From NCBI GenBank assembly GCA_018907035.1, contig JACCIC010000095.1:310001-374000 (forward strand): a DNA stretch of 64,000 nt, written 5' to 3'. How positions within the stretch are numbered: position 1 is the stretch's first letter; each line of letters starts with the position of its first letter. This DNA comes from Sycobia sp. Sy_11. Its lineage: Eukaryota > Arthropoda > Insecta > Hymenoptera > Epichrysomallidae. Positions 26,035 to 38,795 of the stretch are shown piece by piece. Made by a program: the position numbers and the translations under genes. The notes beneath the pieces were generated by a model, which saw nothing but the letters and a program-made list of their open reading frames with translations, did not search any database and was not told where the DNA came from.

Positions 26035-26137
26035 AGGGAGTAATCGGAATAAACGTCGTTCGTCGCTGATTGGTTCTCGCAATTGTCTCAATACCGGAAG
26101 TGAGTAATCGGGTTTAGACGTGGGTTAGTAAGAGAAA

Positions 26138-26181
<44 letters not shown>

Positions 26182-26231
26182 TCACTTCCGCTTTTGCGAC
26201 AACATGGCTGTACTTATTCCGATTACTCCCT
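26035..26231. repeat. Fold-back inverted repeat around a (TA)n loop
   Basis: Perfect 18 bp arms, AGGGAGTAATCGGAATAA at 26,035-26,052 and its exact complement at 26,214-26,231. An inner 9 bp pair, CGGAAGTGA/TCACTTCCG, lies at about 26,095 and 26,180. Weaker similarity continues outward (GATTCTTCT against its complement near 26,240). The centre is the (TA)n array at 26,141-26,179. It may be a fold-back or MITE-type element, or a cruciform-prone site. Confidence 0.7.
26141..26179. repeat. (TA)n array inside the fold-back
   Basis: About 19 units forming the loop between the inverted arms at 26,035 and 26,214. Confidence 0.98.
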
Positions 26232-26552
26232 AAAGAATCAGAAGATTCTTCCACTCTGTGATTCCATTTTTCTGCCGTGAATGCATTATATATTGAACTT
26301 TTTTCCTTAAAACAAAATTTTTTCAAAAATAACACTGATATTAGAACGATATATTTTTTGTATTCTCGAAAGAATATTGTTCGGTACAATTTTTCGAACG
26401 AAGTAAGCTTGATCTATAACTAAAAACTAAAAAATGATAGAAATTTCGTATAATACTAAATTATATAATAAGTTCCAGCAAAAAGGATAAATTTATTTGC
26501 AAAAATTGGAAAATCACACCGAAATACAGTCACACGGAAGTCGAACTTTATA

Positions 26553-27558
26553 CAAGTGGTCTCCAAAAAGTAACTTTCCTTAGTTGGGCGTTTGGCTTAG
26601 ACACCATCTAGCAGACTTGAGCTGATCGTAATTTCAGCTTAAGTTCTATCGATAAGAGCGGAATTAGTTTTGGTGTCCAAGAATACTTTTTTAAGCATTG
26701 CGAACTTGACAATCATTGAGCTACCAATGGAAAGCGATTTTTGTAACATCTTTATAATATTATGTAATATAATATTTTTGTTCCGATTTGGAATAACGTG
26801 CGGTTATCTATTTTTTAATTTCAAAAGGATTAAACGGTGATAAAATTTACAGTGAATTAATGACTATTTATGGTAAAGACTATATGAGTGTACAGATGGT
26901 GCAAAGATGGTGCACAAATTTTCTCGAGGGACGCATAGAAGTGTAATATCACCAACGTGCAGAATGCCAAAAAAAACAAAAAAGCGCCATTACCGATGAT
27001 GTGATTGCAGTGGTAGAAAAAATTATTCAGAAGGGCAGACGATGAACTATTGATGATATTTTAGAATTGATCCATCCTGAATATCAAATTCACCGATCTT
27101 CAATTCATGAAACGGAAACGCCTTGGAAAATTGTTCAAAAAGCCTTGGTTTTTCATTACAACGCTCGGCCTCATTCTGCAAAAAAAAAAAAAACACAACC
27201 TTATTTCAGAAAGCAAATGGGAAATGTGCGACCAACTATCTTACTCTCCAGACCTCACACCAAGTGACTATTTTCTTTACCCAATGTTAAAAAACAGTTT
27301 TAATGGCCAGCACTTTGCTTCAAATGACGAAATCCAAAAAATGCGTTAAATTTGGGATCGAAAAACAGAACACTCCATTTTTTAAGGGAGATTTGTTTAA
27401 GCTTGCAAACAGATATAAATAATGTATTTAAGTCCCAGTCAGCTACGTAGAAAAATAGTTTAAAAGTAAAAGAATAAAGTAAAATGATTTTTATAGCCTA
27501 AGACTAGTATTTGATTTCTTTCCCGACACAAGGAAACTTACGTTTTGGGTACTCCTCA
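26553..27558 (+). mobile_element. Internally deleted mariner-like element
   Basis: The ends are imperfect inverted repeats: CAAGTGGTCTCCAAAAAG at the left, against TGAGGAGTACCCAAAACG read inward from the right. They share the internal block TTTCCTT, and 23 of 31 positions match when the flanking TA is included. TA duplications sit at 26551-26552 and 27559-27560. At 1,006 bp it is about 270 bp shorter than a full mariner. Inside are remnants of a transposase distinct from the one at 39.9 kb, so two mariner lineages have been present. The subfamily is uncertain; the ends and protein recall non-mauritiana mariners. Confidence 0.85.
26862..27410 (+). pseudogene. Truncated mariner transposase relic
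   Basis: The N-terminal helix-turn-helix part is readable (YMSVQMVQRWCTNFLEGR), followed by stops and a Lys/Ala/Ile-rich linker. The region that should carry the first catalytic Asp is missing. The frame jumps from the linker (IHPEYQIHRSSIHE) almost directly to HYNARPH, where the second catalytic Asp has become Tyr. A frame change in the A-run at about 27,180 leads to YSPDLTPSDYF, which keeps the third Asp. It is therefore dead by deletion, substitution and frameshift. The end is degraded near 27,350-27,410. Confidence 0.85.
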
Positions 27559-27560
27559 TA

Positions 27561-29368
27561 TTATATCATTACGTTCCTTTACCCATTCACCGTCTATGTT
27601 TTTGTTATTCTTTAGGGAAAAGATTAAATAGTTGTGAATATCGAAGAGAACGATACATTGAATAAAAATTTAGCTCGTCTTCGCGATTTATACGTGTCTA
27701 GCAGTGTGGCATTCTCTCTCAACAGTATTATATATAAAAGCAACCCGGCGCAAGCAAGCCATAGGCAAGTTGGAACATTATAGATCGTCCTACTAGAAGG
27801 GGCAAGTATAAAGTTTTCGCTTTTATATTCTGACTCTATCCCTTTCCACCGACCTCTCTCTTACATCAAACTTCTGAGCATTGTCGAGCGATTTATTTCT
27901 TAAGTTCTGCTACTGCGAGGACAAATGGGACATATGAGCGGAATTTAGCTTCCTGACTCGATCCCGTTTCCTCGATCAATGTAAAAAAAAAAAAAAACAA
28001 AATGAAACATCCAGTTATCAATAGAAAAGCGGACTGTATTGCTTGCGATTGATTTTTTATCAATAAGGTATATATTAACCATTTCCTGATAGCAACTCAA
28101 TTCTCTAGAACATAAATTAATAATGATATTTTTAGTAACTATCTATTCAAAATTGTTACTTATAATTACATATTTAAATTGATTATTTTACGTGTGCATA
28201 TTAACGATTAAAAACACAAATTATACCGTTTAATGAAATATAGAAGAATATTGAAGAACAAGAATCTGACTCTTGTAAGTCTCAATAATGTAGATGCTGT
28301 TCTCTTCGAACAGGGCGGGTCTAAGAGAACGTGAATCTTTAATCACATTTTTTCTCCACTGGCAAAAGGAACGTCCGCCGTATATACAAGGGCGTCACTC
28401 AAAACAAAAATTGCAACCGTGGGGGTTCAGATAGTACCATGTTAAATAGAATGAACGTATTTGTTTAAGTAAGAAATATGTTAAAATATTTATTTAAACG
28501 TTGTACTCTATTTTATAATCTCACAGCATATAAAATAACGGCATAAATATGATATAATTGTTTTCTTTCTGCTTTAATTAAACATATAATATAATAAAAA
28601 AAAATTAGATAAAACTAATTTTTGAAATAGATTTACTTCTCTAAATAATAATAGGCGTATTCTATTTAAGAGCATAACTATTATATCAACCGTAAATGAT
28701 TATTTTCTTATTGCATTTAATTTTTCTTATTTTGATCCATTCTATATGATTTTTTAACATTTCAATATCATAAAATAAATATTAGCAGCTTCAGGTTTGA
28801 AAATACAATGTATTTTTCACAAAATTTGTCAACACAAAACTATTTATTTTTCATTGGATAAAGTTCAGACTGAATTTCTAAATAAGTTCAAACTACTATA
28901 ACGAAAAAAGGTAAAACAGTTTTAATTTTTTTTAGCCTTTAGATCGCCAATTTTCGTTCGAGTGATCAATACTTATGTAATAAATGATTACTTATTAAAC
29001 ATATGTGATATTATCTATATTACTTTAGATAAAAACATATACAAATAAAAAGAAACTTATTGTGAGGTTATATACAATGATTTTAAAGCACATATGTAAG
29101 CTCAAAATATTATATAAATATTATAAAATGTGTTCTATTTACTTTTTATTGGATTTATGAATTTCAATCATTATTTTCTGCTAATTCTTGTCTCAAATGG
29201 AAAAGATTTTGATATTTAATGTTGTTAAAATATTTGATAATATAAAAATTATTTTGTATATAATTCTGTTTAACTTTGACATTGTAGATAAAAATAATTA
29301 TTGGTTCGATTTATATCATTATTTTATATTATGTATATCTAAAATTGAGTATGTTATTTATTTACGTA
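27561..29368. other. AT-rich DNA with a TATA-like site at 27,729
   Basis: TATATATAAAAGC at 27,729-27,741 is followed by CpG-bearing sequence, a core-promoter-like arrangement. Nothing downstream reads as an exon. A poly-A run lies near 27,983. The rest is featureless. Confidence 0.35.
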
Positions 29369-29389
29369 TATATATATATATATATATAT
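29369..29389. repeat. (TA)n array, 10 units
   Basis: Short, pure array in AT-rich DNA. Confidence 0.95.
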
Positions 29390-29699
29390 TTCTATATCGC
29401 GAATTGGGTAAAATAGTTAACGGAACCTATTCGTAAGCGGGCAACAATAATTATAATTATATGTTTTCATTATTTATTTATTGATTTATTGTTTAATTAT
29501 TTAAGAGAAAAGCAGTTGTTTCAAGGATTATTTTACATGCTAATATGCCAATTTACCGTATATAATAAAATTTGAATTTCTTTTTTAAAACTAAAATCTA
29601 CCTTTTAGGTTTAAACTTTACATACTAAGTTCCAAGATACTAATTCAACTACCTCACTATACAATTCCGCGATAGATTTGCATGACGGTTAACGAATTT

Positions 29700-30300
29700 T
29701 TTCCCTCTTCCTTATAGCACAGCGTTTTGGGCGTCTCAATTTTGGCGTACACGTAATTGCATACTACCAACCCATTGGTTATACGAGTGGCCGCGAGTGA
29801 TCGTTGTATTCGACGATCAACGCGCCACCCATCGCCTCTAGCACACGTCCTCTCCCCCACCCCCCCTCTCTCTCTCTCTCTCTCTCCCTCTGCCGCTGGT
29901 CAGTCTCTTTTTCGTACGGCGAGTCGCGCAATCCTTGAGCAAGGAGATGGCTTTCGTTTTATTTTTTTTTTCCTTTTTGTTTGTACTTCTTTTTGTTTTT
30001 TTTTTTTTTTTTTTTATACATCGGTGTCCGGTTTCCATTCTCTCTTTATTTGTTTCTTTTCATTTTCCAAGAGCGAAGATTCAATTTTCGAGCCCCGCGC
30101 ACGAGCTGGAATGCGCGTTGTTTTCGGTCCGGGGAGCACGGGGATTGGTACTATATGGTCAGACCGAGTGTAATGGATTCTCTTTTTGTACTCTGTGATG
30201 GTTTTTTTTTTTTTTTTGGTCTTCGAGCGCGTGGTTAAAAGGATTTTTGCGTGGAGGACGTCAGGACCTTTTTTAATCCCCTCCCGTTGCAGAGGTTTAC
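29700..30300 (+). promoter_or_regulatory. Isolated CpG and CT-rich promoter-like block
   Basis: GC content rises sharply between AT-rich flanks. It holds (CT)n at 29,866-29,886, an initiator-like TCAGTC with A at 29,902, a following GCGAGTCGCG, and poly-T runs at 29,960-30,015 and 30,200. Composition resembles the 5' region of the gene at 46 kb, but I can identify no exon downstream. Confidence 0.2.
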
Positions 30301-30309
30301 GATTCACCG

Positions 30310-33300
30310 ACTATTATATATAAATTTATTTGGTTCGATAGTACCGAAAATTATCGTCGTCAATTTCTGATGGTTTACATATAAGTTGATTTCTGATTAA
30401 TGCATGTCAATGACACTGCTAAAGCTATATTAAAAAGGAGAAAGTCGCTCGTTTGTGGACTGGTTCGGGTTTGGCTATAACTCACAGAGTATCTTGTCTA
30501 ATAGCAATGCCTGTCCGGACCGACAAGGTATGGCATGAAATATTCGAGCGAAAACATATATTGCAATATAAGTAATTCAATTTTTTTTCACATAATATCC
30601 TTCGCCTCGTGTTGAATTTTTCGGGTCTAAAGCAATTCTATGTTTTTGAATGTTAACGTATAAAAACTAAATTGAAGAAATCAAAGTATGCCAAGCTTAA
30701 TTTATACTGTTTTCATGCATTAATTGTTTGTAACATATGCCAGTCACATGAATTTTGAATTCTCATTGAAATTTCGGTTTTAAATATTATCAATAAAGTA
30801 TGACTTTAAATTAATATTTTATTTTATTTCTTATCGATACAGTTGAACGAAAGAATATTTTTTTTATGCAAACAATACTTCTTCACTTCTAATGGGCCTG
30901 CTGTCTAAGCAATATTTTATTAAAATAAAATATTTATGCCAGCATTTTGTCTATTTTATTATTTTGACCCCTTCTACAAGTAAAAATATTAATTAGAAAG
31001 TTAAATTGTTAAAATTTTTTTAATGATACTATTGATCGGTGATCATCTTTATAAGTTAGAATTAACTCAATTTCTTACGACAAGCTGCTAAAAAATTTAA
31101 CATTTCATTTTTATATTTCTGACTTAAAAAGTGGTCAAAAAAATAAAGTGGCCTGAAACGTTACCAAAAATGTAAAGTTAATACAAAAAAGAGATAACTT
31201 TCACTTTGATTTTCAGAACAAAATGCTTAGACAACAGAACCATAAAAAGCTAAAAACTAATGTTTGAATTTTACACATGAGCTGTCGATCAATTCCGATT
31301 TAAATTATAACTGTCTTAGACTCACAAAGTTCTGTACAAGGTCTAAAATAGTGTATGAGAAAAATCGTATTATTTATATTGAAATATGTATTCGTTCCAA
31401 ATTTAACTTTCGAACCTGTTGGGTCCAGAGGGTCATTGGACAGAACAGCTACACAGATGCGCCATTATCTATATATTTAAAAAAAGACTTACACTAAAAT
31501 ATAGTAGCCAAACATACAAAATATCTCTCTCTCTCTCCTTGTACGAACATTTATTCAAAATTGAATAAGGTTTTTTTTGTAATTACCTAAAAATAAATTT
31601 CAAGGCCACACATCCTTCGCCGTATGCATTGAACAAGGTTGAAGCCAGCGAAGTCAAAGATAATTATATGACTTTATACTTAAAAAATAAAAACTACAAT
31701 TCGCACGTAGTTATAATTAATAATTATGTTCAAGCTGCACATTGCAGATTTTATTCCAATATTTTTAAGATAAGTAACGTATTTCTTTCATTTTTACTTT
31801 TTACTCTTAATGGAACTCTTTTTTTAATATTGAATTTAAAAAATTATCATATAAGTAAAGATTAATTTAAATTAATTTTCGGATTATGGGTTTAGGTTGG
31901 AGTACAATACAGTATAGAAATATTAATTTTATTTAATTTACTTATTTATTCTAGGTACCAAGATCGGACCTTCGATTTAGATATACTAGAACAAAACAAA
32001 ATTTCTATTTCGTTATGGTAAAAAAATATCAGACATGATTCTATCCAGATTTTTCAAAAATATCTATAGAAATTCAAAAATTTCGTCATGCGAATGATAT
32101 AATTATATACAATGAATATCAAAAAATATAATAAATGTAATTCGATCTTTGCGAAATAAATGCGTGAAACAACCGGTTTCAGTACTCATTCCAATTCTTA
32201 CACGGGTCAAGGGGGTTTATTTCATTTTGTATTCCCAATGTCGAAACAGGTTTCTTAAAATTTATGACTGTTTAATCGGGCCCTTGGAATCAGGATTAAA
32301 ATAGCTTTTGAGTATACCGAATAAAATCGATTATTGCACACCGAAATCCACAGCCGTTCAATGTATCTTATGATTAAAGGCTTTTTTATGAATATACATT
32401 TATATGAACGTTTGTATTTCTGAGACGATTTTAGATTTTCATCCCGATTTTATAATATTATTTTAAAATCTCCTCTGGAAGATTTTTAAAGCATAATTGA
32501 GTGCGAAACACATATAGATATATAAAATAGTATATCTGCTGGCTGCTTTGTTGTCAAGGCGCTGTAACTAATAGAATCTATAAGCTCTTGAATATTTTTC
32601 AAGATTGTTGAATAAAGTGTGATTTTAAGTATTTATTATATGTGTTTGTGATTACAGCAAGTAGCCGGTTCACTATATTGTGATGGATTTTAAATATTCT
32701 TCAAAAAAATTATAATAAAATAAACTTTTTAGCGTCCTTTTTGCATACAATGAGTAATATGAACGGTATAAAAGAAAAAAGTACGATGAAAATAATTTGA
32801 TTCCATACTTGTAAGATTTCATAAAACTGTCATTTTTTTACTAATAGCCAAAAATCTTTCTAATAATCTTTTAATCTAATCATTATTTTCAACGATCGAT
32901 AGAGCATCAGTTATCTGTGGGGTTGTTTGCAGTGCAGTTTTGAGATGTTATATACAAATATTTATTATTTTTACCTAATTCTATTACAGTATACAATGAT
33001 TATGAAATAATCTACTATATTAGATAAGTTCATTTACTGCATTAAAAATTAAGCCAATTTTTAGAAAATTAGTACATTTTTTCAGCACAGTCATGAGGAA
33101 CTGATACATATGAAGTATTCGAGATTTTCTTTAATCATTCGCGTTTTTCAGAGCAATATATTTCATTAAATTATTTGTTTCTTAATACTGTCATTTAAAA
33201 TACAAAAACTTTTATAAGTCACTATATGATGATTCAAACAGCTGTTAAGCGCTTGAATAATATATAATCATGCGCTGATACTCGTATAAAACCTTTAGCT

Positions 33301-34860
33301 TAATACCCTGAAAAAGTATATTTTTCCCACATTTACTAATTTTGGATCAGAACTAACCATCTCGACATTTATTCTAATGTGTATGGCATAAGTTGCATGC
33401 ACTTAAGCTTTTTGTACGCTGCAATTTTCAGATATAATGTAGTTTGATAAATCGTGAATTTTGTAAGTAATAATATAGGTGTTTTAAAATTTGAATTAAT
33501 ATATTTTTTACAGTCCAAATACTCATTGAAATTATGTTTAAATTTTTAAATAAAAATTTTAACATCAAACGGTCCTTGAATTTCCAACCGTTTTTTCGGA
33601 TAATTTTAGTTCATTTAGTGTTTATATTTCGGATCATTTTACTTCATATAGTATATAAAGAGTCACATGAAACGTTGAAAAAAAAATTATTTTAGCTAAT
33701 GATAATTAATTGATAAGCTTTTTAACAATTCCATTCCAAGATGTATCGATTACGCCTTTAATACCGACTGTATAAAAATTACTCCATTGTAAAATACTAT
33801 CCGCAAACATTATTACTATTATTGTCATCCTAAGCTAGTCGTAATATTTATCTGCGTCTATTCCATACCTCTTCGAAATTCAAGAAAATTCGTCCAACCA
33901 CATGGAAACGCAAACGTGCTGAAAATTTTACTTCTTAATAAATTAGTTGGGACTGTTTCGCACGATTTTAAGACCCCGCCCATCCCACTTGGGTAAGGTG
34001 TTCGCGATTTCCTATACCATATTCTATTATTTAAAAAAATGGTAAAGTAAGGAATTGCATAGCTCCTATCAACTCACACCTGATTTTCCTTATGCATTAT
34101 TTATGGGCGTCCCCTCGAGCTACCTTGAAGACGTTCTTATTTCAGCGCCGTTTGACGAAGTTATGCTTCAAACTTTTCAGTAATAAAGAATAAACGTAAA
34201 TAATGGCTCTGATTGACTAAAATTTGCAATAATTTATAATGCCTAGATTATAAGATTATTTTAAATCAAGTACTTTGTAAAGATAGAAATTGACATTGAC
34301 GCCCCTTCGATATTTCAATGCTAAATTAATTTTGAAAGATGGAAATATTCCTCGTCTATAAATGGAAACGATTTTTAGATCCAAAGTTAGTCAGTTTTTT
34401 TTTTGTTTTAACGTATATACTAAAAACAATTAAATAGTACTGCTATATAAATATTTTAAAAAAATGTTAAATAATAAACTCGATCCGTAAAGAATGCTTT
34501 TCATTTCTGTCATCAGGGCCGCTACAGTAAATTCAAAGATTGTTTGAACTTATTACATCGGGGCATCGATTACATATTTCATTAATTTTGATTTACTACG
34601 GCGCCGCTTCCATTAAATTCTCAATTTATACTCTTAATACAATGCTAACTGTTATATACATGAATAAACAGGGGTGCAAACTTTCTTTATTTATAATGAT
34701 TCACCTCGGGCGCGAATCAATTATCGTTTTCGCGTTAGCCAAGAGTTTCGCATACGAAAATTCTTATTACTGGATAAAAGAATGATAGATGGCTTAATCG
34801 CGAAAATATAACGATTCTTCATAATTACGCGAGCCAGAAACGGAAGAGCACCGAGCATGC
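30310..34860. other. Long AT-rich non-coding stretch
   Basis: A short (CT)n lies at about 31,524-31,537 and the 33 bp duplication at 33,595. 34.5-34.8 kb is less AT-rich with an 81-codon frame lacking motif. I see no coding or mobile element signal. Confidence 0.5.
33595..33660 (+). repeat. 33 bp tandem duplication, diverged
   Basis: Two adjacent copies, starting TTCGGATAATTTTAGTTCAT at 33,595 and TTCGGATCATTTTACTTCAT at 33,628. Confidence 0.6.
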
Positions 34861-34880
34861 GGCTCCTCTCATCATCAGAA

Positions 34881-34886
<6 letters not shown>

Positions 34887-34950
<64 letters not shown>
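34887..34950 (+). repeat. (CT)n array, 32 units
   Basis: The longest pyrimidine array of the window, continuing directly into about six TA units. Confidence 0.98.
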
Positions 34951-34953
<3 letters not shown>

Positions 34954-35134
34954 ATATATATATGTATAGTCTATAATATAGATTATGTAAAGCGCTGCAG
35001 AGGCCCTCCTATACATATTATATACGGAAAAAAATAGTAAAAAGCACCAAACAGGACACAGGCATGCAGCAACTAGAAGTGAAAGCGGAGAGAGCGCGTA
35101 AAATAAAAAAAAAACAGCACGCTGTGTCTGTGCA

Positions 35135-35135
<1 letters not shown>

Positions 35136-35174
<39 letters not shown>
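35136..35174. repeat. (TA)n array, about 19 units
   Basis: Between TGCAG and CATTTCTC. Followed by a GA-rich stretch at 35,205-35,245. Confidence 0.97.
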
Positions 35175-35176
<2 letters not shown>

Positions 35177-35348
35177 TTCTCGATGCATGCGGGCTTGGCA
35201 AAGCCGGGAGAGAGAATGAGAGAGAGATAGAGAGAGAGAAAGGAAGAATAGTAGTATTGAAGGAGAGAGTGGGAGAATTTGACCAAGCTTGCACAGTGCA
35301 GTATACGAAAATACTGATATATATAATATGTGCACGCATGTGTGTGCG

Positions 35349-35372
35349 TATATATATATATATATATATATA
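35349..35372. repeat. (TA)n array, 12 units
   Basis: Preceded by TGTGTGTGCG. Confidence 0.96.
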
Positions 35373-35738
35373 GGAAATAAGCAGAGCACGCGCGCTGAGC
35401 TTGATTTACGAGGTCGCGGCGGGAGGGCGGGCGCGAGACAGAATCGTAGATTTGGCGAGGGCAGCTACTTTTTTATCCCCTCCTCCGCTCTTTTCATTGT
35501 AAAAGCGAAGCCAGTGATGCGCGTACGGGAGGAAGAACCCCTGAGAGAAAGAGAGAGAAAGAGAGAGAAGTATGAGCTCGAGTTCTTACGTGATGGATGA
35601 GAGAGGAGGAGGAATTGAAATTATTAGCAGTGGGGGGGTGGGAGGTCAGCAGGAATTACGAGCGCGCGTGCGTGTTCATCGGGTGTCGGGTTCACCGCTA
35701 AAGGAGCGAGAACAGCGTTTGATTGTTTTAGGAAGAGT

Positions 35739-35739
<1 letters not shown>

Positions 35740-35788
<49 letters not shown>

Positions 35789-35803
35789 CAGAGACAGAGA
35801 GAG
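35740..35803 (+). repeat. (GA)n array
   Basis: About 20 pure units, then CAGAGAGACAGAGACAGAG. Complementary to the (CT)n array 0.85 kb upstream. Confidence 0.97.
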
Positions 35804-35859
35804 TAACATATTTTACTAATATAATGAGAAAGTGTATATCGTGTATATTCAAAGACTGA

Positions 35860-38093
35860 GATTTTCATCAACGCCATTTGATCAAGTTTAATGCTTGATT
35901 TGGGCTAAGTCTCATTGATTGGCCTTTGCCTGGAAAGGAAATGATTAAGCGGCTGTCGAAAACCGTTTTTACCGATTGATAAATAAGAACTCCGTTTCAA
36001 ATATTATTACATTTAAACATTAAATTATTGCATATTTTAATTAACTTAACTCTTTATTTACATAAATTTGATGTCCCCCATAGAGTTAGAAAATAGAACT
36101 GAATTCGTTTTAAAAATAATTGTAAATTACATATATAAATATATACATAAATATACAGTACTATTAAAAACAGATCACTCTTTATCCAAAATATTTTTTA
36201 CGAGGCGACGCAACGTATTACTATCAAAAACTATATTTATACATTTTTTGCTGATTAGAGAGCAAAAATGTTTTTTGGATGAATAAAAACATTTTTTTTT
36301 TATAATATAAATTGCCCGTACAAAATTGAATCTCTAACAAAGACAGACAAAGTATACTGTTTTTCTTGATTTGCTGTAATATCGAAATTCTAATGTGTGT
36401 GTGTGTGTATATAAAGATTTTCAGGTATCATGAACTATGTGTATTATTTGATAGTCCATGTAGATATAACAATATTAAAAATCTCGATATATTAAGTACC
36501 GCAATATTTCAGGGTGCCTTTTTTACTGGATATTCAGTATATACGGGTAGTATGTATGAAAAGAGCAAATATTGTGCATCATAAGTGATGAAAATTTATT
36601 TGCGGTCTGGCATTGCATTTCCCTACGCAACTTGATGCATCATTCTTGTTCCATCGAATCTTTTTTGATGCTTTAGCAACGATTCATCATTTTCCATTAT
36701 AAGTATCTCCTTAATTTCGCAGATGTGTATTTTTCAAATGATAATAATATCTTCTATCATTTATGATGATTGATTTATTATGATTTATTAGTAATTCTTA
36801 TAATTTAATAATAATTATTTATTATGATTGATTACAGTGGCGTTTTATAATATTTATATATAGTGAACATATGTGAATAAAAAAAAAAATTTCTTTGAAC
36901 TTTTAAAAACCGATTTTTTTATAGAAGTCTACATATATTATACATTGTCAAGAATTATATATGTTCGATACGTTAAATAAAGAAACAGACTAGTTTTATA
37001 TACAGGTTATAATTATTATACTCGGCGTGAAAACTAAGAAAAAATCAATTTTACATTTTTGAAAATCGAATTCTTTTTTAATACTTACAATATAAATGCG
37101 ATTTAAGCATTTTTTTCTTAACACTCGCAGACATAATTGTATTGTTATTAATCATATCAATATGATTTCTTAACTTTACTGTCACTCATTCATTTTCGTG
37201 TGCTGCTTAATTGTACTGAAAAAAAAACTTCAATGAAAAAAGAAAAATAATAAAGAAGAAATGAAATTTGCCAAGGAAGACTTAACGATACTTCAAACAT
37301 TATCATTTAAAGAACTTTAAACAGGAAAGGAAATAATTTATAATGTAATAATGTTTCTTTCTTCAAACAGAAATGGAGGCAGGAAATAGCCTTGGATATA
37401 ATAAGTAATATCTCATCGGAATAACTGAGATATATGAGACCTGCTTGGACTGCTACACTCTTATGAGATTAAATAGCAAAACACTTAACGTGATGACATT
37501 TTATTATGTAAGAATGGTTTAGAACAGCATGTCATAATTGATGGAATAATAGATAAATCATCTTGAATTATCTTTTCTATATACATATATAGTAGTTTCT
37601 ATATATTTAATTAAAACAGTTAACTTATATATTATATGGATAATTTCATGTAATATTTGTTAACTTATATATATTTATTAAATACTAAATGTTAACAAAT
37701 CTTAATGTATATATGCAGGATATACCGTTTAGTCTTTGAAACAAAATGAATTGTCGGAGTAAATACTGAAAAAATACAAAGCAAAACTGGTTTACATTCC
37801 GATCATTGTGAAAAAGTCCAATAGGGTGAATAGAACAGAATGCACGGATATGAATGAAAGGTGAAACACAATACGCACCAAATGCCCCTATTCTTGACCC
37901 GATTATGCGAAAGTTTCGACCATACAAAATGAATCAGTTTGTAAGAATTATTAACATGACTATGGATTCGAAAACTTAAACTTGCCCTAGTTATTTAACA
38001 ATAACGTTGTCAAAAAGAGTTGTACTCTTAGATAGTCAAAAAGTCGAAAATAACGTTGTAAATAAAGTTGTCATATAGATATTTTTAGCACAT

Positions 38094-38097
<4 letters not shown>
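35860..38097. other. AT-rich DNA, nothing recognised
   Basis: GTTAACTTATATAT is repeated at about 37,619 and 37,660. No coding signal. Confidence 0.5.

Positions 38098-38145
<48 letters not shown>
38098..38145. repeat. (TA)n array, about 23 units
   Basis: Uninterrupted, 0.5 kb upstream of the diverged tandem repeat. Confidence 0.98.
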
Positions 38146-38149
<4 letters not shown>

Positions 38150-38639
38150 AGATTGAAAAAGAATAAAAAAAATAGCAGGGAAGAGAAAATGAATTCTTCA
38201 ATAAATTTTTTACTTTTTTTAATTAATATAATTAATAATATAATTTTTACCAGATAAGATTTTGACATCTTTGTATAGAAAGTTATATACTGGGCACGCT
38301 ACATGACGGATTATTCTAAACTGTTCACAATACTTTTACATTCATATTTTTATCTAATTAGAATTCAATTTTTTCTAATTGCTAACGCAGAAAAATATAT
38401 AATATATAACTTTTAGCCATTAAATTGAAATATTGAATTTCTCATATTTTCATAACGTTCATAAACATTGATACACTCGTAAATATATTAAAAAATTTAT
38501 TTCATGTTCAATTATTATATGAAAAGTTGTTGAAAATTAAATAAACCGTTTAAAATAAAGCTGTGTAGTTAAATCATATTTTAAGTCCAGTCGAAAAATG
38601 ATTTCGCAAAACGTTACCAGAACTCTTTGATCATACTTG

Positions 38640-38733
38640 GTAAAACTTTATCAAATTTTTCTACAAGCATTGCTTAATGTTTCAAATTAGGATGCTTAAC
38701 CAAGCATGGCAAAATTTGACAAAATCCAGTAGC

Positions 38734-38795
<62 letters not shown>

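Noticed and set aside
27729..27775. TATA-box-like TATATATAAAAGC as a promoter
   Set aside because: TA-rich words are everywhere here, and no exon or initiator can be tied to it.
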